A DNA stretch of 25,264 bases from Geobacter sp. UBA698 (GTDB taxonomy: Bacteria > Desulfobacterota > Desulfuromonadia > Geobacterales > Pseudopelobacteraceae). Every line of letters begins with the position of its first letter. The first letter of the stretch is position 1. This document shows, one piece after another, positions 7,853 through 17,500 of this stretch. Location: assembly GCA_002298925.1 (NCBI GenBank), contig DBMM01000048.1:1-25264 (forward strand), written 5' to 3'. The notes beneath the pieces were generated by a model, which saw nothing but the letters and a program-made list of their open reading frames with translations, ran no database searches and was not told where the DNA came from. The translations under genes and the position numbers were made by a program.

Positions 7853-7879
7853 TTAGCACCTCGAAGTATGTCTTGTCTG

Positions 7880-8059
7880 AAACGCGTGATTTTTCGTCCT
7901 GGCAAGGCTGTCGAGGGATCGGGCGGAGGCGTAGCAGCACTACGCCGCACAACCAATCCCGAAGACTTACGCAGCCAGGGCGACAATTCGCAACGCGAAT
8001 TGGACCGCGAAGGCGCCCCTAAGGGGACGGCCGCCAGGCCGAGTCAAAAAGGACCGTTT
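7880..8059. repeat. hairpin-rich 180-bp intergenic element with imperfect terminal inverted repeats
   Basis: The two ends are imperfect inverted copies. Both start with AAACG when read inward, have a TTTTT run, and end in CCTGGC (left 7880-7903, right 8059-8033 on the other strand). Between them are perfect stems: GGCGTAG/CTACGCC (7928-7934 with 7940-7946, 5-nt loop) and CAATTCG/CGAATTG (7984-7990 with 7996-8002, 5-nt loop). There is also a CCCCTAAGGGG palindrome at 8016-8026. No convincing protein is encoded. It fills nearly the whole lctP-glcD spacer. I infer a dispersed repeat or MITE-like element, or an intercistronic regulatory RNA structure. No second copy occurs in this window. Confidence 0.55.
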
Positions 8060-8064
8060 CCCCT

Positions 8065-10017
<1,953 letters not shown>

Positions 10018-10133
10018 ACATGTTCTCCTTTCCTTTTTAGGGTACGAAATAGCGACTGCTACAGCGATTCTATGTCTTCCGGTCCCGGATTCACCGCCAC
10101 TGCATCAGCGAAATAGAATCAGGTTTGTTTAAG

Positions 10134-10144
10134 TTGTAATACCA
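10134..10144. promoter_or_regulatory. putative FadR-family operator 1 at the lctP promoter
   Basis: TTGTAATACCA matches the FadR-subfamily consensus TNGTNNNACNA at every fixed position. On the minus strand it starts at the base right after the lctP -10 box, so it covers the expected transcription start (about 10138). That is classic repressor placement. The wider 17-bp context, 10131-10147, is an imperfect palindrome resembling PdhR/LldR sites. Confidence 0.6.
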
Positions 10145-10172
10145 ATTATCCTTTTTCAAATACTCCTGTCAA
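10145..10172 (-). promoter_or_regulatory. sigma-70 promoter of lctP-glcD-glcF-regulator
   Basis: On the minus strand a perfect TTGACA (10172-10167) and GATAAT (10150-10145, 5 of 6 matches) are separated by 16 nt. Start of transcription is expected near 10138, giving a leader of about 120 nt. This is the best promoter match I see in the window. Confidence 0.7.
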
Positions 10173-10202
10173 CATATTTTTTAAAGTCGCAAATAAAGCC
10201 TA

Positions 10203-10232
10203 TTGACAAGGATATCCAGGATACATTACCCT
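10203..10232 (+). promoter_or_regulatory. candidate promoter of lutC-lutB
   Basis: A perfect TTGACA at 10203-10208 points rightward, but the best -10 candidate is weak (TACCCT at 10227-10232, 18-nt spacing). Operator 2 begins 10 bp further on. Such a weak -10 box could mean an activator is needed, or that the real start lies elsewhere, for example at the AT-rich TATACAAATTATAT stretch (10247-10260). Confidence 0.35.
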
Positions 10233-10240
10233 ACATGTAA

Positions 10241-10266
10241 AGTGGTTATACAAATTATATACCACT
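10241..10266. promoter_or_regulatory. putative FadR-family operator 2 within a 26-bp inverted repeat
   Basis: TGGTTATACAA (10243-10253) matches TNGTNNNACNA at every fixed position and agrees with operator 1 (read on the minus strand) at 9 of 11 bases. It sits inside a longer inverted repeat, AGTGGT (10241-10246) and ACCACT (10261-10266) separated by 14 AT-rich bases. It lies upstream of lutC and downstream of the rightward -35 candidate. Confidence 0.5.
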
Positions 10267-10309
10267 GTTGCCGAGAACAGCGGTACACGGAGCAAAGCGA
10301 TGCGGCAAC
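10267..10309 (+). repeat. inverted repeat in the lutC leader
   Basis: GTTGCCG (10267-10273) and CGGCAAC (10303-10309) can form a 7-bp stem closing a 29-nt loop in the lutCB leader RNA, about 65 nt before the lutC ribosome-binding site. Function is unknown; it could stabilise or regulate the leader. Confidence 0.35.
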
Positions 10310-10387
10310 GACTATCAAACGTTTTTCCATTAGAGAGCAGGAATTTGATACAGTTGAACAACAACGGAGAAAAACGGAGGCTGTCCC

Positions 10388-10936
10388 ATGTATGAACAGT
10401 TCAAGACCCGGGCTGAAGCGGTCAGTGCAGAAGTTTGTCGTTTTACAACCAAAAGCGAGGCGCTCGAGTATCTGATCGGGTTTCTGCGCAGGGAAGGTGT
10501 GGCCGACACACCGCAGGCAAGCGCCCTGTGGGCCGACTGTTCATTTCTCGAGGGGCTGGACCGGGACACCCTCAGACAGGTGGCCGGAGTGAAGTTTGAC
10601 GTTACCCGCGAAGGTGCGTCACAAGCCCGTTTCGGAATTAGCCAGATGGAGTGGGCCTTGGCAGATACGGGCTCGCTGGCCCAGAACTCCACCGCCATCG
10701 AACAGCGCCTGGTATCGTCCCTCGCCAGCATCCACATCGCACTCGTGCCGACCAGCGGACTACTGCCGGACATGCCGAGCCTGCTGGTCAGGGTACGGCC
10801 GCAGGATTGCCGCTACCTGGCCATGATCACCGGGCCGAGCAGAACAGCCGACATCGAGCGGGTGCTGACGATCGGCGTGCATGGCCCGGACCGACTTATT
10901 ATCGTTTTTGTTGATGAGCTGGGGGGTACCAACTGA
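10388..10936 (+). CDS. lutC: LutC/LldG-like LUD-domain subunit of L-lactate dehydrogenase complex
   Basis: A 182-aa LUD-domain protein, a component of the non-flavin, iron-sulfur L-lactate utilisation complex (LutABC/LldEFG) that oxidises L-lactate to pyruvate. The diagnostic C-terminal half is intact: the segment around GISQMEWALADTGSL (about 82-97), a HIAL stretch, and the ITGPSRTADIERVLTIGVHGP motif (about 141-161). The protein is somewhat shorter than many LutC proteins, mainly at the N-terminus. The start is fixed by GGAGG 7 nt upstream of the ATG. Its TGA overlaps the next ATG by one base (TGATG), so the two subunits are translationally coupled. Confidence 0.9.
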   Translation: MYEQFKTRAEAVSAEVCRFTTKSEALEYLIGFLRREGVADTPQASALWADCSFLEGLDRDTLRQVAGVKFDVTREGASQARFGISQMEWALADTGSLAQNSTAIEQRLVSSLASIHIALVPTSGLLPDMPSLLVRVRPQDCRYLAMITGPSRTADIERVLTIGVHGPDRLIIVFVDELGGTN

Positions 10937-13068
10937 TGGGAAACGAATTCAAGGAATCCATCTACAGAGCTGTCAATAATGCCAATCTGACCGGGGCGCT
11001 CGCCAAGTTTTCCGAGGCCTATAAGAGCAACCGTGCCAAGGCCTATGAGGGGATCGACTTCGAGGAGTTGCGCGGGAGGATCGCCGAACTGAAGTCCTAC
11101 GCCGCCTCCCACCTCGACGAACTCTCGGCACAGTTTCAGCAGCAGGCTGAAGCCTGCGGCGCCAAGGTCTTCAGAACCAGCGACCCGGCCAAAGTCAGGG
11201 AATACATCCTGAAAGTCGCGCAGGACAACAATGTCAAAACCATTGTCAAATCAAAATCCATGGCAACAGAAGAGATCCACCTCAATCCCTATCTGGAAAA
11301 AGCCGGGATTGCGGTCGGAGAAACCGACCTGGGGGAATGGATCATCCAGCTGGCCGGCCAGACCCCCTCGCACATGGTCATGCCGGCCATCCATATGACC
11401 AAGGAGGAGGTTTCCGACCTGTTCAGCAAGGAAGTCAACGAACGGCTGACGTCGGATATCCCCCGACTGGTGAAGGTGGCCCGGGAAAAGCTGCGACCCA
11501 CCTTCCTGGCGGCCGACATGGGCATCTCCGGGGGCAACATCGCCGTGGCGGAAACCGGCAGTATCGTCCTAATGACCAATGAGGGCAATGCCCGGCTGGT
11601 TACGTCGCTCCCCCGGATTCACATCGCCCTGGTCGGCATCGAAAAACTGATCGAAAAATTTGCCGACGTGGCCACGATCCTGAAGGCGCTGCCGCGCAGC
11701 GCCACCGCTCAACTGCTGACCAGCTACGTGTCGATCATCACCGGTCCCACGCCCAACCCGGACGGCAGCATGAAGGATATGCACATCATCCTGATGGATA
11801 ACCGCCGCAGCGAGATGGCGGCCGACCCCAAGTTCAAGCAGGCCCTGCAGTGCATCCGCTGCGCCTCCTGCCTCAACGTCTGTCCGATTTTCAGGCTGGT
11901 GGGGGGCCATGTTTTCGGCAAGGTCTATACCGGCGGCATCGGCACGATCCTGACCGCCTGGTTCGACGAGCTGAAAAAGTCGGAAGATATCCAGGGACTC
12001 TGCATCCAGTGCGGCGCCTGCAAGGATGTCTGCCCCGGCAAAATCGATATTCCCGATCTGATCATGGAGATCCGGCGCCGGCTGGTCCAGCAGCAGGGGG
12101 TGCCGCTGCTGCAAAAGACGATTTATGCCGTGGTGAACAACCGCAAACTGTTCCACGGCATGCTGCGGGCCGCTTCTGTCGCGGGCAGGCCGTTCACCTC
12201 GGGCAAGTTCATCCGCCACCTGCCGCTCTTTCTGGCGGACCTAACCGATGGCCGCAGTCTGCCGGCCATTGCGGAGGAACCGTTCCGGGATCGCTTCAGC
12301 AGGATCAAGCAGCCCAAGTGCAAAGAAAAAGCGGCCTTTTACGCCGGCTGCCTGATTGATTTCGCCTACCCCGAGATGGGCGAGGCGCTGATCAGGATCT
12401 TGAACAAGGCGGGCATCGAGGTGCTCTTCCCCCTTGACCAGACCTGCTGCGGCGCGCCGGCCCGCTACAACGGCGCCTATGAGGTCGCCGCAAGCAACGC
12501 CACGGACAACATCACGGCCCTGTTGCGCGAGGATGTCAGCTACGTGATTTCCGCCTGCCCCACCTGCACCGTGGCGCTGGAACATGACTTCATCAGCATC
12601 TTTGAAAGCCTCGGCCTGACGGAACGGCTGCCGCAGGCACGGCTGCTGGCGGCAAAAACGGTAGATTTTTCCACGCTGGTCAAAAAACTGGTTGATGAAG
12701 GGAGGCTGTCGCTGAAGGAGGGTCAAAAACTCGGCAAGATCACCTATCACGATTCCTGTCATCTGAAACGGGCGCTGAAGGTGAGCGAGCAGCCGCGGGA
12801 GCTATTGACCAAGGCCGGTTACGAACTGGCCGAGATGTTCGAGTGCGATACCTGTTGCGGCATGGGGGGCTCCTACTCCCTCAAGCTGCCCGAGATATCA
12901 GCCCCGATTTTGCAGAGAAAATTGAAGAACATCAAGGAGACCGGCGCCCCAACCGTCGCCATGGACTGCCCCGGCTGCGTGATGCAGATCAGGGGCGGGA
13001 TGGATCAGGATGGCGCCGCTATCAAGGTCAGGCATACGGTGGAGTTGCTGGCGGAACAGGTGAAGTGA
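10936..13068 (+). CDS. lutB: fused LutB-LutA iron-sulfur L-lactate dehydrogenase subunit
   Basis: A 710-aa protein combining two subunits that are separate in Bacillus. Residues 1-295 form a LutB-type LUD domain (ISGGNIAVAETGSI at 197-210, IITGPTPNPDG at 267-277). Two [4Fe-4S] motifs follow: C306/C309/C312/C316 and C356/C359/C362/C366. The C-terminal third is LutA-like, with two CCG domains: C472, C504-C505, C541/C544, and C608, C640-C641, C678/C681. With LutC this should oxidise L-lactate to pyruvate, independently of the GlcD/GlcF enzyme on the other arm. Similar fusions are known in Desulfovibrio. All cluster ligands appear present. The gene starts inside the lutC stop codon. Confidence 0.93.
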   Translation: MGNEFKESIYRAVNNANLTGALAKFSEAYKSNRAKAYEGIDFEELRGRIAELKSYAASHLDELSAQFQQQAEACGAKVFRTSDPAKVREYILKVAQDNNVKTIVKSKSMATEEIHLNPYLEKAGIAVGETDLGEWIIQLAGQTPSHMVMPAIHMTKEEVSDLFSKEVNERLTSDIPRLVKVAREKLRPTFLAADMGISGGNIAVAETGSIVLMTNEGNARLVTSLPRIHIALVGIEKLIEKFADVATILKALPRSATAQLLTSYVSIITGPTPNPDGSMKDMHIILMDNRRSEMAADPKFKQALQCIRCASCLNVCPIFRLVGGHVFGKVYTGGIGTILTAWFDELKKSEDIQGLCIQCGACKDVCPGKIDIPDLIMEIRRRLVQQQGVPLLQKTIYAVVNNRKLFHGMLRAASVAGRPFTSGKFIRHLPLFLADLTDGRSLPAIAEEPFRDRFSRIKQPKCKEKAAFYAGCLIDFAYPEMGEALIRILNKAGIEVLFPLDQTCCGAPARYNGAYEVAASNATDNITALLREDVSYVISACPTCTVALEHDFISIFESLGLTERLPQARLLAAKTVDFSTLVKKLVDEGRLSLKEGQKLGKITYHDSCHLKRALKVSEQPRELLTKAGYELAEMFECDTCCGMGGSYSLKLPEISAPILQRKLKNIKETGAPTVAMDCPGCVMQIRGGMDQDGAAIKVRHTVELLAEQVK

Positions 13069-13148
13069 AACCCAGTCCCCCGGACGGCCTTCAGCCCCCG
13101 CTCCCACCGGGAATAGCTGACCCAAAGGGGCGCATGGGGGGCAATTGC

Positions 13149-14375
13149 TCAGAAATATTCAGCCAGTCCGGCCGAGATCTGTTCAAACCGGCGCAGTTCG
13201 CCGGGAAGAGACATTTGCGGGGAAAGATCGCTAAACAACGATGGGATGACGGACATCAGCGCAGAAACCGGCCGTTTTTCGACCGCGATCCGGCGTCCCG
13301 AGGGGAGTGAAATCTCGACAAGCGGCTGGTGACAGCCGGCTGACGACAAGGTCACTGCCTCGAAATACTGCACGTTCCCTGCGGCCAGCGCCCGCAGATA
13401 GCCCGCTTCCGTCACTGTTTCGTGAACGGCCTGAACAAAGGGGATACCGCGACGACGGGCGGCCGCATGCTGAAAACGGCGTTTGTAGGGAAAGGAGCAG
13501 TAGTTGACCGGCAGGTCAATTCCCTGTTCGATGGCATAGCGCACCAGCCGCAAGGCACTCAGCTCCGATTCCAGCACCGTCACCTTCTCGCCATGCACAA
13601 AGGTGTAGCCCCTGCCGGCCAGATGCCGGAAATTATGGGGTGTCAAGCGCATCTGATGCAGATTGAGATGCTGGACCCCGATCGCAGCCATTTCCACCAG
13701 CTTGCTCCGCAACAACTCCTCTTCCTCCGGGACGGCCGGGATCTCCACCGTCACCGTCGGAATGACGCCAACCGCGAGCTGCAGCCGACCGAGGTCATAT
13801 TTGCTGGCACCGATGTCGAAACGGATCTCGCCCAGACCGGCAGCACGCAACTCAGCGGCAATCTCCCTGGTTAGCAGCGTGCCATTGGTATACATCCAGA
13901 GATGAACCGCAGCGCCGCAGCGCCGCCGAACAGCGTCGATATAGGCCAGAGTCCGGTCCAGGGTCAGCAGCGGCTCCCCGCCGCTGATGCTGGCCCCGCT
14001 GAAACCGAACGCGGCGACGTACTCGGCATAATCATCGGGAGTCGCAAAGGGAATGCCGTTTGTCTGGGGCTCGCCGGTCTCGTCCTGGGAGGCGGGACAA
14101 TAAAAGCAGGAGGCGTTGCAGCGGCCATTTATGAACAGGCACGACCAGCCGCCGCTGGCACAGATCTGGCAGCCCGGAGAAAGCCTGCGGCAGTCAAGCT
14201 TGGTATCGCTGCAGCCAACCTGCGCATGTTCCCGCAGCCAGGCCAGCAACTGCTCCCTCTCGGCATGGGCCAGCGTCGCCTGCCCTGGCGTCGCAAAATC
14301 CAGAAAATCGTAATGGCGGCCATATTCCTGGCGATTGGCGGCGATCATCGCCTTTTGCTGATCATCAGTGTTCAT
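13149..14375 (-). CDS. radical SAM protein, PflA-related, with extra N-terminal cysteines
   Basis: A 408-aa radical SAM enzyme of unknown substrate. The cluster motif CNASCFYC supplies C86/C90/C93. SGGEPLL (131-137) is the SAM-contacting motif and MYTNGT (161-166) a typical strand-3 motif. Five further cysteines precede the radical SAM motif (C55, C62, C69, C72, C79), including a CxxC pair, and may bind a second cluster. The arrangement, a cysteine pair, a short beta strand (WSCLFINGRC), then CxxxCxxC, recalls the uncharacterised group of proteins related to pyruvate formate-lyase activase (COG2108, by memory). I chose the ATG at 14375, with AAGGGG at 14381-14386, over the adjacent TTG one codon upstream. 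It converges on lutB and lies 165 bp downstream of ndvB. Confidence 0.75.
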   Translation of the reverse strand: MNTDDQQKAMIAANRQEYGRHYDFLDFATPGQATLAHAEREQLLAWLREHAQVGCSDTKLDCRRLSPGCQICASGGWSCLFINGRCNASCFYCPASQDETGEPQTNGIPFATPDDYAEYVAAFGFSGASISGGEPLLTLDRTLAYIDAVRRRCGAAVHLWMYTNGTLLTREIAAELRAAGLGEIRFDIGASKYDLGRLQLAVGVIPTVTVEIPAVPEEEELLRSKLVEMAAIGVQHLNLHQMRLTPHNFRHLAGRGYTFVHGEKVTVLESELSALRLVRYAIEQGIDLPVNYCSFPYKRRFQHAAARRRGIPFVQAVHETVTEAGYLRALAAGNVQYFEAVTLSSAGCHQPLVEISLPSGRRIAVEKRPVSALMSVIPSLFSDLSPQMSLPGELRRFEQISAGLAEYF

Positions 14376-14540
14376 CAATTCCCCTTGTGGCCGTATGGCG
14401 CCCTATGAATAACCCCGCATCCGATCTTCACCCACCTGCAGACCCAGAATCTCTTAAAGCCAGGCCCGCTAAGTCCATTGATGAGAAAGGACAAAGTGAT
14501 AACTGCTTTCCACTCTACGCTTTATGTTGCTCCTCAGCAA
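14376..14540. other. spacer between ndvB and the radical SAM gene
   Basis: This 165-bp spacer on the leader side of the radical SAM gene contains its ribosome-binding site (AAGGGG at 14381-14386). I see no convincing terminator for ndvB and no clear promoter, so read-through from ndvB is possible. Confidence 0.5.
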
Positions 14541-17500
14541 TCATCCCATGGTGATTTTCACCACGTGCTCCCTGCCGTCATCCTTCAGGGGTATCGTTGG
14601 CTCTGCCACGGGCAACGGTTCTCCGTCCAGTTCGAGCCGGACGATCCCCCGCATGACACCGTTCGGGTTTTCAACGGTTATCCCATAGCGTGCTGTCCCG
14701 TGCCGATAGCTGATGGCAAAGCCCTGCCAGGCGGAGGGAATGCACGGGTCGAACCGCAGGGTTTCCCCGCGTAAGGCAAGCCCCAGGATCCACTCTACCC
14801 CCGCCCGGTAGAGCCAGCCCGATGAGCCGGTATACCAGCTCCATCCCCCCCTCCCCACATGGGGTGGTTCCGAGTAGACGTCCGCCACCGCTACGTATGG
14901 CTCCACCCTGTAGCGCTGCATGCCGGTCCGGGTAGCGGCGTGGGTCACCGGATTAACCATGACAAAAAGCTCATGGGCCCTGTCTCCGTTACCCAGCATG
15001 GCAAAGGCGATCACGGACCATGCGGCGGCGTGGGTATACTGACCGCCGTTTTCACGAGTTCCGGGAAGATATCCCTTGATGTAGCCCGGATCCAGGGGGG
15101 TCTTGTCGAAAGGTGGGGTGAAGAGAAGAACCAGTTCCTCGACCGGCCTGACCAGATATTCTTCGACCGATTTCATCGCTCGTCTGGCCCGCTCCGCGTC
15201 CGCCGCAGCGGAGATGACCGCCCAGCTCTGGGCGATGGAGTCGATGCGGCATTCGGAATTGGCCGCCGAGCCGAGCGGAGTACCGTCGTCGTAGAAGGCC
15301 CGCCGGTACCATGCGCCGTCCCACGCTTCTTTTTCCAGAGCCTCTTTCAAGCTAGCTGCGTGCGTGCGCCAGCGCTCCGCCCGCTGCGACTCTCCCCGTT
15401 CCGCTGCTACGGGGGCGAACTGTGAGAGCGCGGCGTGGAGGAACCAACCGAGCCAGACGCTTTCGCCGCGCCCTTCGTGACCGACGCGATTCATGCCGTC
15501 GTTCCAGTCCCCCGTTCCCATCAGCGGCAGGCCGTGCGTCCCGGTTGCCAGGCGCAGGTCGAGAGCTCGGGCGCAGTGTTCAAATACCGTTGCCGTCTCC
15601 ACCGATACGACTGGCTCGAAATAGGCGTCTTCCCGGTCGGCGGGAAGCTTCTCCCCTTCCAGGAAGGGTGTTTTCTCGTCAAGGACGCTTGCATCTCCCG
15701 ACACCTCCAGATAATGGGAAACGGTGTAGGGAAGCCAGACGAGGTCATCGGAAAAATGGGTACGGACCCCTCGTCCCGTCGGGGGATGCCACCAGTGTTG
15801 CACATCTCCCTCCCGGAACTGGCGCCCGGCCGCCCTGATGATATGGGTGCGGACCAGGGCGGGATCGGTCATGACGAGAGCCAGGCAATCCTGGAGTTGA
15901 TCGCGGAATCCGTACGCCCCGCCCGCCTGGTAGAACGCCGCCCGCGCCCAGAAGCGGCAGACCAGGGTCTGGTAGAGGAACCAGCGGTTCAGCATTATGT
16001 CCATGGCCCGGTCTGGAGTCCGGACCTGGATCTTGCCTAGAAGCCCCTCCCAGTTATCCCGCACAGCTGTCAGCTCGAGCCGGGGATCGACCGAGCGCCA
16101 GCGCCTGATCAACTCGCGGGCAGTTTCCCGGTCTGGCGCCTGCCCAAGAAAGAGAACCAGTTCGACCCTTTCGCCGGGGGCGAGATCGAGGGTGGTCTGA
16201 AGCGCGCAACACGGATCGAGACCGGCGCCTGTCCTGTCGCTTAAGAGCGGGGCTCCGACCAGTCCCGCCGGCTGCTCCAGGGTGCCGTTGCGGCCGACGA
16301 ATTCGATCCGGTCGGCGGTCCATGACGTCTGGCGCCCGCCGAGATCTGCGAAAGCGATCCTGCCGCCGAATTCGGCATGCCATGGGTTTCTGGCAAACAT
16401 GGCCCCGGTTTCACCATCCATTTCGGTGACGATATAGGGTGCGGAGACCGTACGCGTGAAGCCCAGGACCCATTCCAGATAGGCGGTCACGGAAAGCCTG
16501 CGGTTTTGCGGCGAACGGTTCTCCAGGACAAGGAGAGATATCTTGACCGGGTCGCTCAGGCTTACGAATTGCGTCAGTTCGCTCCGTACGCCGTGGGAGA
16601 GGTGTTCGAAGTGACTGTATCCCTGCCCGTGCCTTGCGATATAGGTCGCGCTCTCGACCCGTATCGGCAGGGCCGTCGGGCTCCAGATAGCGCCACTGTC
16701 GCGGTCGCAGAGATATAAGGCCTCGCCGGGGGGATCGGATACCGGGTCGTTGGACCAGGGGGTGAGCTGGTTTTCGCGGCTATTGAGAGACCAGGTGTAG
16801 CCCGCCCCCGATTCGGAGACCTGGAAACCGAAGCGCTCATTGGCGATGACGTTGATCCACGGGGCCGGCGTGCGCTGACCCTTACCGAGAACGATGACGT
16901 ATTCTCGCCCCTCTTCCGCAAAACCGCCGAGGCCATTGAAAAACTCCAGGGGAGGCGCTTCGAGGGCAGCCTCTTCAGCCGGGTGTCGGGGAAACTGACG
17001 GCGCGCCGGGTAGACCGTTCGAAGCTCCTGACGGCGCATCCGCCTAACCTGTTCGGTCAGGCTCCCGTCCCGGGCGGAAAGCACGGCGCGGGCGGCGGTC
17101 TGGATAAGCAGGCGCTCGTCGCTGGTCAAGAGATCGGCGCGCAGAACGAAGATCCTTCCGCGGGTTTCCTGCAGAGCCCGGCCTCCTGCAAGGCTGGTGT
17201 TCACCATTGCTTCCAGAGAGCGCTGCAACTCCTGAATGTAAGAGGTTTCTTTTTCGTTCAGGATGACCAGGTCCACCGCCAGGAGTTTTAACCGCCAGTA
17301 CTCATGGGCACGCAGCAACTGCCGGACAATCCCCTGGTCATCGGCATTGTCGATGCGCACGATGACAATGGGATAATCCCCCGATATCCCGTATCTCCAG
17401 AGACCCGTAACATTCATAACGCTCTGCTTGAGGATTTCATTGCGGGGGCGCATGGCAGGGTCTGAATAGAGGATGCGGTTCGCCAGATGCTGGAAGAGGT

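Larger units (their letters stand above)
10018..10387. other. divergent lctP/lutC regulatory region
   Basis: This 370-bp AT-rich intergenic region has no credible ORF. It holds a strong leftward promoter with an operator match abutting its -10 box, a weaker rightward promoter candidate, a second operator match inside a larger inverted repeat, a leader inverted repeat, and the lutC ribosome-binding site (GGAGG at 10376-10380). The separate entries give details. Confidence 0.85.

Noticed and set aside
10247..10260. AT-rich TATACAAATTATAT as the main lutC -10 region
   Set aside because: No acceptable -35 box lies 16-18 bp upstream, so I kept it only as an alternative to the TTGACA-based candidate.
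13069..13148. Terminator between the convergent lutB-lutA and radical SAM genes
   Set aside because: The 80-bp gap contains only C/G runs and no stable stem followed by T residues on either strand.
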